From: Bacteroidota bacterium
Lineage (GTDB): Bacteria; Bacteroidota; Bacteroidia; Bacteroidales; JAAAOM01
DNA length: 64,000 nt
Assembly: GCA_009908855.1 (NCBI GenBank)
Contig: JAAAOM010000019.1
Span: 62,001 to 126,000, forward strand
Reading direction: 5' to 3'
In this document: one piece after another, positions 54,160-63,324 of the stretch
Numbering within the stretch: the first letter of the stretch is position 1
Layout: every line of letters starts with the position of its first letter
Translations under genes and position numbers: made by a program
Notes under the pieces: model-generated
The model's database searches: none
What the model was told of the DNA's origin: nothing
Seen by the model: only the letters and a program-made list of their open reading frames with translations

Positions 54160-54879
54160 TTATAAAAATAATTCTTTCATCACTTTCATTGATTTGATTT
54201 CGCCCAATCCTTCTAAATGATAATTCAAATATCGTAACAAAATATGTAACAATTGCGACCGCCATTCGCCCGATAATCCAACCTCATCCATGTTTTCAAA
54301 ATTGAGTGATAAGAGCACATGTATATATCGACTTTCCTGCTCGGATAAAAGGCTTACCCCATTCATGAATGGTTTAAAGTTTCCGGCTGCCACATCGAAA
54401 TAAGATATATGGCCTGTAAAATTATTTTGTGGATATATACCCAGGTATTTAGTCAAGCCCAATAAAAACACAAGGTGAAAATTGGGACTAAAATCATTGT
54501 TTATAAGGATGGCCAATGTGTTTTCCAGGTATTGAAACAAGGCATCGTTTTTTTCTTCTTCACGAATTACCCTGTACAATATTTCGGCAATAAACATAAT
54601 AACCCCTGAACGCGCATAATGATAACTTTGAAAATGAATATTCCCGGCCAGTGATGATTCCTTTAATATTTGTATCTGCCGGTTGTTTTTATAATAATAT
54701 TCAATATGTAACTGATTTAAGGCCTGATAAAAAGAAGCATGTTGCTGACTTTTACGGGTTCGGGGTCTTTTAACCATGCATGCTAATCGTCCGTGTTTTT
54801 CGGTATAAAAATGAATGATGTTGTTATTCTCGGAATAAGGTATTTGGTGAAGCACTATGGCCTTGCTTTTACATAGCAT
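54160..54879 (-). CDS. recO: DNA repair protein RecO
   Basis: 239 residues. The N-terminal OB fold opens with KSKAIVLHQIPYSENNNIIHFYTEKHGR, cited by its first residues (about 5-20), and continues to LACMVKRPRT. The C-terminal part is helical with the usual YLGIYPQNN and FDVAAGNF segments. RecO loads RecA in the RecFOR pathway. The Cys4 zinc site of many RecO proteins is not evident, as is common in Bacteroidota. It is 21 bp after porZ on the same strand. Confidence 0.92.
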   Translation of the reverse strand: MLCKSKAIVLHQIPYSENNNIIHFYTEKHGRLACMVKRPRTRKSQQHASFYQALNQLHIEYYYKNNRQIQILKESSLAGNIHFQSYHYARSGVIMFIAEILYRVIREEEKNDALFQYLENTLAILINNDFSPNFHLVFLLGLTKYLGIYPQNNFTGHISYFDVAAGNFKPFMNGVSLLSEQESRYIHVLLSLNFENMDEVGLSGEWRSQLLHILLRYLNYHLEGLGEIKSMKVMKELFL

Positions 54880-54900
54880 TATTGCGGGGTTATAACATGT

Positions 54901-57252
54901 TTATTTTACAAACAACAATTTGGTAACATGAGTTTCAGAACCATCCTCATTCACACAAAATACCAGGTATACACCTGTATTTACCTTATTGCCCCATAAA
55001 TCACGGCCATCCCAGATAGCCTGCGAACCCAGGGCCGTTGTTTCAAATACCAGATTACCACTCACATCGGTAATTTTAACATTGGCATTCAATGCCAGAT
55101 TGGTAATGGCAATATCTCCTTCATAACCCGGTTTAACCGGATTGGGAAATACATATACATCACCAAACTGATTATTACCCTTTGTGGACCCGGCCCGATA
55201 AGATAATATTCCACGATCGGTGCCAATAAAAACCTCCCCGGTATGATCATTGACATCCAGGGATAATATATTGTCAGATATCAGCGGACTGTTCCCGGTG
55301 GTAAAATGATGTATTTCCTCCAGGCCATCTTCTGAAATTAAAAATACACCACCATTGGCCGTGGCCACCCACATACGATTGGCACCATCGAAGGCCAAAT
55401 CAGTTACACTTACCGTGGATAAAAGTATATCTGCCAGATCGGTTCCGTCATTCCGTGGTATTTTAATTTGATTTCCGGAGGTAATGTCATTATCATTATC
55501 CAACACATTAATGGTATTGTAGTATACAAGCGGTCCGGCACTGGTTCCAACCCATACATTCCCATCTTCGTCCATCTCCAGGCAATAGCCTTCGTCCATG
55601 GTAGTCCCTTCCTGGTTGGTAAATGTCATTAGTTTTTCAGTAAACGATTCATAACCGGCATCATTCTCTTTAAAAACCAGTATTCCTTTCGGTTCCAGCA
55701 GCAACCATTTTTGATCGTATTGGTCCACCAAAATATCTTCCACTTGTTGCGAATAATCCCTTCCAAACGCAGGATATTCGAGTTCAACAGAAATCCATTC
55801 ACCATCCGATGTTTTTACAGAAATGGGATTACGCGTTAAATCCTGGGCAATCCATAAATTACCCTGACTGTCAAAATCCATACCGGTAATGCGAATATCA
55901 TAATTATTTTCTGTTGATGTATTGTCCACGATTTGTAAAGCACTGTTCGATCCGTCATAGGTATTAACTACCTCTTGCCCGATAAATTCGACCAGGCCAT
56001 ATCTCATGGCCGAGGCGTAATAGTGATTTTCATTAAACGGATCGGCAGCCAGGGTATAAACTGTCGGAAAATAATTATCGTAGTTACCCGATGTATTAAA
56101 ATTGTAATAGTTTTCCCATTTCTCATCCTGAAATTGGTATATCCCTTGTGATGTAGGCCCATCGTAAATTTCTTCGTTTGTGCTGGTTACATAAATGGAA
56201 TTATTAAAATATTCAATTTTTGAAAGATAACTGTTTAACGGACCGTTGATCAGGTAATATCTGTATGTATTATCGGGTTTAACAATTTTCAGTCCACTGT
56301 AAAAATCAGCTGACCACAACGTACCGTCGGCATCAATCATTGATTTTCTGGGGCTGGCAACATCCACCTCCCTTATTAAATTGTTATTGCTATCGTAAAC
56401 AGTTACTGTTGAGAGATTGGAAATCACTAAATAATCATTTGTAACATTCAGGTTCAGATATTCACCAGCGTTATGCAGGTTCCAGGGTGCGTATGTCCCA
56501 TCGGAATTAATTTGCAGAATATTGTATTGGCTTACACTATCATTTATAACTTCAGAATATGCAGTTAATACCTGATCCTGCCACAGAACTAAATTGTTAT
56601 AATTGGCATTGGCATCCGGCAGTCCGTTGAGCTTTGACCAGTTTCCGGCATCAACCAACAGTTCGTCCTGTTCATCAGCCTGATAAAGACCATTTTCGGT
56701 AGCTGCATAAATAAAGCCATCACTAAAAATGATGTGATTAACAGACAATTCACTGTTGTTTTCGCCGATAAAATAGGTTTCCCGAAATGAATAATCGGTT
56801 AAATCAAATATTACAATTCCAAATCCGCAGGCCAAATAGGCTTCATTTCCTTTGAAAGTGATACTGTTAATGCGCTTATTTATAAGTGTTACTTTACGTT
56901 GAATATCAAAAATTGTACGAATATTGCCTTTTCCGATTATATCGATGGTTCCATCGGCATACCCCAGCAGCAACGTATTTGTTTGCTGGTGGAATCCCAT
57001 AGTTGTAACATTTAAGCCACCCAATCCATCTTTTTTGGTAAGGGGATTAACCGTATTGTCATCCTTATCAACAAAGCACAGTCCTCCCTGGGTTATACAA
57101 TATATTTTATTGTTAACCTCAATAACATCCTTGGCTTGGTAATAGGAGAAGTGAGTTCTCCAGCTATTCACCGGAATTTGCGCATAAACTGATGATGTCG
57201 CGCTTATCAGTACCCCTGCAATCAGCAAAATACGTATTGTCATCCCTTTCAT
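54901..57252 (-). CDS. porZ: PorZ-like type IX secretion protein
   Basis: 783 residues with a signal peptide (about 1-24; VYAQIPVNSWRTHFSYYQA follows). Two beta-propeller regions with repeated 'two-component-regulator propeller' strands run to about residue 690, for example DGYCLEMDEDGNVWVGTSAGPL near 555. The C-terminal FlgD-like domain (VYVFPNPVKPG to LLFVK) is a type IX sorting domain. PorZ belongs to the attachment complex that links cargo to A-LPS in Porphyromonas. The adjacent recO matches the order seen in other Bacteroidota. The start could be three codons further in. Confidence 0.85.
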   Translation of the reverse strand: MKGMTIRILLIAGVLISATSSVYAQIPVNSWRTHFSYYQAKDVIEVNNKIYCITQGGLCFVDKDDNTVNPLTKKDGLGGLNVTTMGFHQQTNTLLLGYADGTIDIIGKGNIRTIFDIQRKVTLINKRINSITFKGNEAYLACGFGIVIFDLTDYSFRETYFIGENNSELSVNHIIFSDGFIYAATENGLYQADEQDELLVDAGNWSKLNGLPDANANYNNLVLWQDQVLTAYSEVINDSVSQYNILQINSDGTYAPWNLHNAGEYLNLNVTNDYLVISNLSTVTVYDSNNNLIREVDVASPRKSMIDADGTLWSADFYSGLKIVKPDNTYRYYLINGPLNSYLSKIEYFNNSIYVTSTNEEIYDGPTSQGIYQFQDEKWENYYNFNTSGNYDNYFPTVYTLAADPFNENHYYASAMRYGLVEFIGQEVVNTYDGSNSALQIVDNTSTENNYDIRITGMDFDSQGNLWIAQDLTRNPISVKTSDGEWISVELEYPAFGRDYSQQVEDILVDQYDQKWLLLEPKGILVFKENDAGYESFTEKLMTFTNQEGTTMDEGYCLEMDEDGNVWVGTSAGPLVYYNTINVLDNDNDITSGNQIKIPRNDGTDLADILLSTVSVTDLAFDGANRMWVATANGGVFLISEDGLEEIHHFTTGNSPLISDNILSLDVNDHTGEVFIGTDRGILSYRAGSTKGNNQFGDVYVFPNPVKPGYEGDIAITNLALNANVKITDVSGNLVFETTALGSQAIWDGRDLWGNKVNTGVYLVFCVNEDGSETHVTKLLFVK

Positions 57253-57310
57253 GTTGCGTTTACCTGTAGATTATTAATACGTAATATCGGTTGCAATATT
57301 TTGTGGTTTG

Positions 57311-57892
57311 TTATTTTCCATGGTTCAGGAAGGTAATTAATTGTTGAACAGCCTGGCTGCGGTGTGAAATTTTATTTTTTTCAGACAGTGTAAGCTCAGC
57401 GTATGTTTTTTTATAGCCATCGGGTAAAAAAACGGGGTCATACCCAAATCCCTTTTCCCCTCTGGGTTGAGAGGTAATTGTACCCTTTACCCGGCCTTCA
57501 AAAAAAGTAACCTGTTGGTTAATTATGAGGCAAATACAGGTTACAAAGGAGGCTTTACGGTTTTGTACATGCAATAGATTGGATAAAACTTTGTTTACAT
57601 TATCCTGGTATGAACAATTTTCACCTCCATATCGGGCTGAATAAACGCCGGGTTCACCACCTAATGCATCAATTTCGAGACCTGTATCATCGGCAAAACA
57701 ATTGTATTGGTAATGCTTATAAACAAAATTGGCTTTAATTTCGGCATTCCCCTGAATGGTTGTGGCGGTTTCCGGAATTTCTTCGTTACAACCAATATCA
57801 TCCAGCGACAGTAAACGTATATGATTACCGATAAGTTGTTGTACTTCTTTAAGCTTATCCTGGTTATGCGTGGCAAATACAAGATGATCCAT
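57311..57892 (-). CDS. rdgB: non-canonical purine NTP pyrophosphatase (RdgB/HAM1)
   Basis: 193 residues from the ATG at 57892, where the family motif begins (MDHLVFATHNQDKLKEVQQ). FADDTGLEIDALGGEPGVYSARY (landmark, about 66-87) and the GYDPVFLPDGYKKTYAEL region hold the substrate loops. It hydrolyses ITP, dITP and XTP. A frame ten codons longer exists but lacks family similarity. Confidence 0.95.
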   Translation of the reverse strand: MDHLVFATHNQDKLKEVQQLIGNHIRLLSLDDIGCNEEIPETATTIQGNAEIKANFVYKHYQYNCFADDTGLEIDALGGEPGVYSARYGGENCSYQDNVNKVLSNLLHVQNRKASFVTCICLIINQQVTFFEGRVKGTITSQPRGEKGFGYDPVFLPDGYKKTYAELTLSEKNKISHRSQAVQQLITFLNHGK

Positions 57893-57976
57893 GGCGTATC
57901 CCATAATATTAATTTGCCACAAAAATAATGTGTTTATACAAATGAAGGCAAGTGTACGTTAAAAATACCCTTTATT

Positions 57977-58813
57977 TTATCCGCCCGCAGTTCTGAAACC
58001 ACCTGTTAACCGAATGGGTTTGGGATTAATAACCATAACCGGTATATGTTCTTCGTTACCAATAATAAATTGTTCATGAGCACCCAGTACATAATCGGCA
58101 AAGCCCAGGCCACGTGTAGTCATAATAAGAATCATATCGGCATCTACCGCCTTGGCATAAGCAACGGTTTCTTTGGCAAAATCAAGTTTACCCTCAGCGG
58201 TGGCAATTTCATATTCTATCTCTTTGGCTCTCATATATTTCTGAGCGTATAATAAATTTGAATTTACACCGCGTACAAATCGTTTGTCGGTATTATTGGC
58301 CTTATAAAGAATAAATTTGGCTTTGAAATTATTATACAGATATTCGATCCACTTGGCATTTTCTTTGTTTTCACTTTTAAAATTAACCGGCACCACAATT
58401 TTTTTGTATATATCATTGTTTGGGGGTTTTTGCACAACAATAAAAGGTGAGCGCGATTTAGCAATTACTTTTAACGCCCAGCTTCCCAACAGTTTTTGCA
58501 TGCCTTTAATCCCGTGTGTACCCATAAACACCATGCTGGCTGCTTCGTCGAATACAATTTTTGATATGGTTGAAAAAATAGTTCCTTCACGCACTAAATA
58601 CTCAGTAGTCACGCTGTATTTATCCGACAGGCGTTTCACCTCATCCTTCATCATACCTTCTGTTTTGGTGCGTTCAGAAGATTTTTTAATGATATGAACC
58701 AGTTTAATAACACAATCCATTACCTTTGAAACGTTAATAGCGTGTAATAAAGCGTATTCCGACTTCTCGGTAAAATCCCAGGTAACTAATATTATGGATT
58801 TTCTTTTTTCCAT
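57977..58813 (-). CDS. tandem universal stress protein
   Basis: 278 residues with two UspA domains (about 5-145 and 150-268). The first keeps VTWDFTEKSEYALLHA and a GTHGIKGMQKLLGSWA loop resembling the G-2x-G-9x-GS ATP site. The second is shorter, with MTTRGLGFADYVLGAHEQFI. The first domain is the better ATP-binding candidate. It is a cytoplasmic stress protein whose partner is unknown. Confidence 0.88.
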   Translation of the reverse strand: MEKRKSIILVTWDFTEKSEYALLHAINVSKVMDCVIKLVHIIKKSSERTKTEGMMKDEVKRLSDKYSVTTEYLVREGTIFSTISKIVFDEAASMVFMGTHGIKGMQKLLGSWALKVIAKSRSPFIVVQKPPNNDIYKKIVVPVNFKSENKENAKWIEYLYNNFKAKFILYKANNTDKRFVRGVNSNLLYAQKYMRAKEIEYEIATAEGKLDFAKETVAYAKAVDADMILIMTTRGLGFADYVLGAHEQFIIGNEEHIPVMVINPKPIRLTGGFRTAGG

Positions 58814-58971
58814 CTATAATTGATTTATTATATGCATTGTAATAAAATACAAGGTAAAAATTTTAACGTAAAAAAAGTATAAAGGGTTGATATATTTTCA
58901 ACAAAGTTGTTTTTATATGGAGTGAACAGCTCATTGGAACAGATAAGATTACATATTTACATAAAGTTAAG

Positions 58972-59002
58972 TTGGCGGAATATGGGTAAATAATTATTTT
59001 TG
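58972..59002 (+). promoter_or_regulatory. Bacteroidota-type promoter of ilvE
   Basis: TATTTTTG (58995-59002) fits the -7 consensus TAnnTTTG, and TTG at 58972-58974 lies 20 bp upstream as the -33 element. The predicted leader before the ATG at 59033 is about 24 nt. Confidence 0.5.
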
Positions 59003-59032
59003 GCATATATCGCTAATAGTAAAAAGCAGACG

Positions 59033-60052
59033 ATGGAAAAAATTGACTGGGAAAAACTTCCTTTTGGTTATTTAAAAACAAATTTTAATGTCAGGTGTAA
59101 TTACCGCAATGGTGAGTGGGGAGAGCTTGAGGTGCATGATTCGGAGTTTGTGAATTTGCACATGGCTGCTACATCGCTGCATTACGGACAGGAAGTATTT
59201 GAGGGTTTAAAAGCCTACAGGGGAGCGGATGATAAAATACGCTTGTTCAGGGTAGAAGAAAATGCCAGGCGTTTTCAGCGATCGGCCAATGGCATATTAA
59301 TGCCCGAATTACCAGTTGAAAAATTTACAGAGGCAGTAAATAAAGTAGTTGCGATCAATAAAGAATATGTTCCGCCGCATGGAACCGGTGGTACTTTGTA
59401 TATTCGTCCGCTTTTAATAGGTTACAGCGCTGAAATAGGTGTGAAACCGGCCAAAGAATATTTATTTATCGTTTTTGTTAGTCCGGTAGGTCCCTATTTC
59501 AAAGAAGGATTTAAACCGGTAAATTTAATGATATGCCGAAATTTTGACCGTACAGCCCCGTTGGGAACCGGAAGTTATAAGGTGGGCGGTAATTATGCCG
59601 CGAGCCTTAAATCACTTAAAGAAGCTCATGATGCTGGTTACAGCACCACCCTTTACCTGGATGCCAAAGAAAAAAAATACATCGACGAAGCGGGGCCGGC
59701 TAACTTTTTTGGTATTAAAGGGAATACCTATATTACGCCTGAATCGAAATCGATCCTGCCCTCAATTACCAACATGAGCTTAATGGACTTAGCTGCCCAT
59801 TTGGGAATCAATGTAGAGAAACGACCGGTGCTTTATGATGAATTATCAACTTTTGATGAAGTTGGCGCATGTGGTACAGCCGCTGTGATAGCCCCGGTTG
59901 GTAAAATATATGATCCGGATTTTGATAAAACCTTTGTATACAGCGCTGATGGTCATCCGGGACCAATTTGCCAAAAACTGTATCGAAAAATAACCGACAT
60001 ACAGTTTGGTGATGAAGAAGATATTTTTGGCTGGATTGATTATGTTACCTGA
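59033..60052 (+). CDS. ilvE: branched-chain amino-acid aminotransferase
   Basis: 339 residues of PLP fold type IV. The start at 59033 (MEKIDWEKLPFGY) is chosen over an upstream TTG extension lying within the promoter. The PLP Lys is in GSYKVGGNYAASL near residue 190, and the EAGPANFFG segment near 222 binds the cofactor. LHYGQEVFEGLKAYRG is the family N-terminal signature. It interconverts Leu, Ile and Val with their 2-oxo acids. The 3' end overlaps the convergent receiver gene by 8 bp. Confidence 0.94.
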   Translation: MEKIDWEKLPFGYLKTNFNVRCNYRNGEWGELEVHDSEFVNLHMAATSLHYGQEVFEGLKAYRGADDKIRLFRVEENARRFQRSANGILMPELPVEKFTEAVNKVVAINKEYVPPHGTGGTLYIRPLLIGYSAEIGVKPAKEYLFIVFVSPVGPYFKEGFKPVNLMICRNFDRTAPLGTGSYKVGGNYAASLKSLKEAHDAGYSTTLYLDAKEKKYIDEAGPANFFGIKGNTYITPESKSILPSITNMSLMDLAAHLGINVEKRPVLYDELSTFDEVGACGTAAVIAPVGKIYDPDFDKTFVYSADGHPGPICQKLYRKITDIQFGDEEDIFGWIDYVT

Positions 60053-60413
60053 GTATTTCATGTACTTTATTTAAAAAATACTTGTTATTAAAAGGCTTAG
60101 GGAATGTTGCATCCACACCAAATTCATTGGCCGTCTCCAGGTAATCCAGAAATCCGCCACGACCTCCTCCTGACATGGCAATGATTTTTACATCCGGTTT
60201 AATTTGTTTTAATTCAATGATGGTTTCGGTTCCTTCTTTTTCCGGCATGATAATATCGGTTATGACCAGGTCAGGATGCACCTTGTGAAACAGTTGCATG
60301 CCTTTGATGCCGTTATTTGCCAAAAATATTTCATAGCCTTCCAGTGATAATAAATCCTTAAGCATTTGTTGAAAGAACAGATCGTCCTCAATAACTAATA
60401 TTTTGTTTTTCAT
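60045..60413 (-). CDS. single-domain response regulator (CheY-like)
   Basis: 122 residues, receiver only. Acidic residues Glu9, Asp10, Asp11; phospho-Asp53 (LVITDIIMP); Thr/Ser switch in IIAMSGG; and Lys in FPKPFN near 104. It has no output domain. It is 29 bp downstream of a histidine kinase gene and is presumably its partner, acting by protein contact or in a phosphorelay. Confidence 0.93.
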   Translation of the reverse strand: MKNKILVIEDDLFFQQMLKDLLSLEGYEIFLANNGIKGMQLFHKVHPDLVITDIIMPEKEGTETIIELKQIKPDVKIIAMSGGGRGGFLDYLETANEFGVDATFPKPFNNKYFLNKVHEILR

Positions 60414-60442
60414 TCCCGGTAACTTTTTATCAGCTCTGATAT

Positions 60443-61921
60443 TTAACTTTCCCGCGGTAATAAAATCTCGAACGATGAGCCTTTGCCCGCTTCCGATAAC
60501 ACATTAATTTCACCATTATGGTTTTTAATAATCCCGTGCACCATTGCCAATCCCAGGCCATGACCCTCGTTTACCGGTTTGGTTGTAAAATAGGGCTCAA
60601 AAATACGCTTAACAACCTCCTTATCCATCCCTGTTCCAGTATCAGAAATGGTTAAAGATACATAATTTGTTTCCCCCTGATACACCTGCGCCAATATTAT
60701 GGTTAATGTACCTCCATTACCATTCATGGCATGCAGGGCATTATTACATAAATTGAGTATAACCTGGTGCATTTGATTGGCATCCACCATCACATTTCCG
60801 CACATGGTGTCAATTTCCTCAACCAGTGATATATTTTGTGGTAACAACGGTTTAAGGGATGATATGGCATCGGCTACAATTGGATGCATGCTCCCTTTCA
60901 CTAATTTGGGTTTCATGTGCCGGCTGAAGGTTAATAATTGCTCAACCAGCCCCTTAGCTCTGAGGGATGCATTGGCAATTTGGGTTATATACGATTGTGA
61001 AGTTTCATTGAATGCCTTTTGACGATTTAAAATATCAGTGTAACCCAGGATAGTACCCAGTATGTTATTAAAATCATGTGCTATTCCGCCTGATAAAGTA
61101 CCTATTGACTCCATTTTTTGCAAATGATGAAGTTTTTCTTCGGTCTTTCTTCTTTTATGTTCTTCCTTAATTCGTTGTTCAATTTCTACTTTCAATGCTT
61201 CGTTCGATTCAATAAGCTGTTCGGTTCTGTCATGTACTTTGCGTTCCAGGGATCTGTTGGCCATATCGGTTTTTTGTCTTTCTTTTTCCAGTTCTTCGGC
61301 CAGATAAAAATCGCGCCTGAAAGCAAATTCAAAGTAATAGCCGGTACAAATACCAATCAAATTGGTGCCGACCAGGAAAGATGTGTTGCTAATAAATATA
61401 TCCTTTGGAGTGATAGCAATAAAGCGGGCTGCCAGCACATATAGCAGTACAATTACCCAGCCGGATATCATGGCATTGATATAGCGTATCCGTAATAAAT
61501 TATAGTTGGCCATGATAACCAGTAATAAACCCGCATAATACATATAACTTATGGGTGGTTGTGAAATAAGCACAAGAGCTACCAAACCCGCACCACTTAA
61601 GGTAACCACATACGAAACCAATAATTGCATGTATTGCTGCAAATTTCTGAAAAAGGTGAGAATCAATGTCAGAATGCCAAATGGCAGCACAATGGCGTAT
61701 CGGATAATGTAATAATTCAGGGTAATATTCTCAATCAGATAACTATCCAGAATCCCGAAGGATGAGTACATAAGAATTCCGATAATCAAACCAATGCGCA
61801 TAAAAGGTATTGATTCCCGGTTATAAAATGCAATAAATTTCTCTTCCCTTGAATTGTAAAACCGCAGGGTAAACGGGTCCATCTTCATTTCTTTGATAAG
61901 GTTCGGAAAAGACTGGTTCAT
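60443..61921 (-). CDS. membrane histidine kinase, NtrB-like core
   Basis: 492 residues. The N-terminal 205 residues hold six or so membrane helices with short loops (a MASE-like sensor, no large periplasmic domain). A coiled coil (about 208-270) leads to HisKA with His282 (SGGIAHDFNNILG) and HATPase (N-box NLCNNALHAM; G-boxes DTGTGM and GHGLGLAMV). AHDFNN is typical of NtrB/PAS-type kinases. It forms a pair with the receiver gene that follows. Confidence 0.92.
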   Translation of the reverse strand: MNQSFPNLIKEMKMDPFTLRFYNSREEKFIAFYNRESIPFMRIGLIIGILMYSSFGILDSYLIENITLNYYIIRYAIVLPFGILTLILTFFRNLQQYMQLLVSYVVTLSGAGLVALVLISQPPISYMYYAGLLLVIMANYNLLRIRYINAMISGWVIVLLYVLAARFIAITPKDIFISNTSFLVGTNLIGICTGYYFEFAFRRDFYLAEELEKERQKTDMANRSLERKVHDRTEQLIESNEALKVEIEQRIKEEHKRRKTEEKLHHLQKMESIGTLSGGIAHDFNNILGTILGYTDILNRQKAFNETSQSYITQIANASLRAKGLVEQLLTFSRHMKPKLVKGSMHPIVADAISSLKPLLPQNISLVEEIDTMCGNVMVDANQMHQVILNLCNNALHAMNGNGGTLTIILAQVYQGETNYVSLTISDTGTGMDKEVVKRIFEPYFTTKPVNEGHGLGLAMVHGIIKNHNGEINVLSEAGKGSSFEILLPRES

Positions 61922-62093
61922 TTTGAATGTATGATTAAATGGCTAATAACATTATAATTAATAATTTACATAAAGAAGTTATATATTCAAGCAATAACAG
62001 ATAAGTATTTTCCCCAAATAAATTACAATTTTAACAGATTTTAATGGAATGTCTGGTAGTATTATACTTAAACTTTGTATTTTCGTTGCATTC

Positions 62094-62972
62094 ATGAAAA
62101 AGAAAGAGACCAAAGTTACCAGGAGAAGGCTGGTAAGCTCGTATGTAACCACGGTTGTTAGTATATCGTTGGTATTATTAATGTTGGGTTTGGTAGGTTT
62201 ATTGCTATTAAACACCCAGCGGTTGTCGGATTATGTGAAGGAGAATATTGGTTTTTCCATTTTGCTGAAAAATGATATCAAGGAAATTGACATATTCATT
62301 ATTCAAAAAAGCCTGGATGCCAAATCGTACGTAAAATCAACCGATTATGTAACCAAAGAGCGTGCTGCACAGGAATTAATTGATGAACTGGGGGAAGATT
62401 TTGTACAGTACCTCGGTCATAATCCATTGCCTCCTTCCATTGATGTTAAGTTATTTGCCAATTATGCCAATGATGATAGTTTGACCTTTATTGAAGAAGA
62501 TTTTAAGTCCTTTTCGCAGGTTCAGGAAGTGGTATATCATAAATCATTATTACATATCATCAATGAAAATGTTAAAAACATCACACTGATCATTTTGGCC
62601 TTTAGCGCATTGTTGTTTTTAATTGCCCTGGCACTTATTAATAATACCATTCGTTTATCGGTATATTCCAGGCGATTTTTAATTAACACCATGCAATTGG
62701 TAGGTGCAACCCGTAATTTTATCCGCAAGCCTTTTTTATGGCAAAGTTTTGTACAGGGAATGTACGCAACCATTATAGCCACCGGTATAATTACGGCTAT
62801 TATTTATTATTCGCATGATGTTTTTAATGAAATTATTGCATTAACAGACGTTGAAATCATAGCATTCCTTTATTTTTGTATTTTGGTAACCGGTGTATTT
62901 ATGACTTTTATTTCAACATTTTTTGCTGTTAATAAATATCTAAACATAAATGTCGACAAATTATACGTATAG
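62094..62972 (+). CDS. ftsX: cell-division ABC permease FtsX
   Basis: 292 residues from the ATG at 62094 (MKKKETKVTRRRL); a longer frame upstream would add 15 residues without similarity. One N-terminal helix (about 20-42), a periplasmic domain (43-165) with VKSTDYVTKERAAQEL, and three C-terminal helices form the FtsX plan. It regulates peptidoglycan hydrolases with FtsE, which is not adjacent. ftsX-DUF3098-uppP is the common Bacteroidota order. Confidence 0.93.
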   Translation: MKKKETKVTRRRLVSSYVTTVVSISLVLLMLGLVGLLLLNTQRLSDYVKENIGFSILLKNDIKEIDIFIIQKSLDAKSYVKSTDYVTKERAAQELIDELGEDFVQYLGHNPLPPSIDVKLFANYANDDSLTFIEEDFKSFSQVQEVVYHKSLLHIINENVKNITLIILAFSALLFLIALALINNTIRLSVYSRRFLINTMQLVGATRNFIRKPFLWQSFVQGMYATIIATGIITAIIYYSHDVFNEIIALTDVEIIAFLYFCILVTGVFMTFISTFFAVNKYLNINVDKLYV

Positions 62973-62973
62973 T

Positions 62974-63282
62974 ATGAAAAAGAAAGCTACACACACAGAT
63001 ACAGTCTCAACACAGGAATTTCCGCTTGGAAAAGAGAACTATAAATTGTTACTTATTGGATTTGCCATTATAATTTTCGGATTTATATTAATGATTGGTG
63101 GCGGTGTGGATGATCCCAATCAGTTTTATCCGGATGGTGATCCCTCTAAAACACCCGAAATTTTTAGTTTCAGGCGAATAACCCTGGCACCGGTTATTGT
63201 TTTGTTCGGTTTTATATTTGAAATATTTGCCATTATGAAAAAACCGAAAGACGATAAAGAAACCGAAAAAGCAGGGGCATAA
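62974..63282 (+). CDS. DUF3098 membrane protein
   Basis: 102 residues from the ATG at 62974, 1 bp after the ftsX stop; an in-frame ATG at 62950 inside ftsX is less likely. Two helices (about 22-41 and 68-90) bracket a GGGVDDPNQFYPDGDPSKTPEI-type loop, here seen in short form near 44-62 and characteristic of the family. Function is unknown. Its constant position suggests a role in the cell envelope. Confidence 0.88.
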   Translation: MKKKATHTDTVSTQEFPLGKENYKLLLIGFAIIIFGFILMIGGGVDDPNQFYPDGDPSKTPEIFSFRRITLAPVIVLFGFIFEIFAIMKKPKDDKETEKAGA

Positions 63283-63324
63283 TGCTGCTTATCGATATAA
63301 TTATTTATCATTAAATTTGTGAAA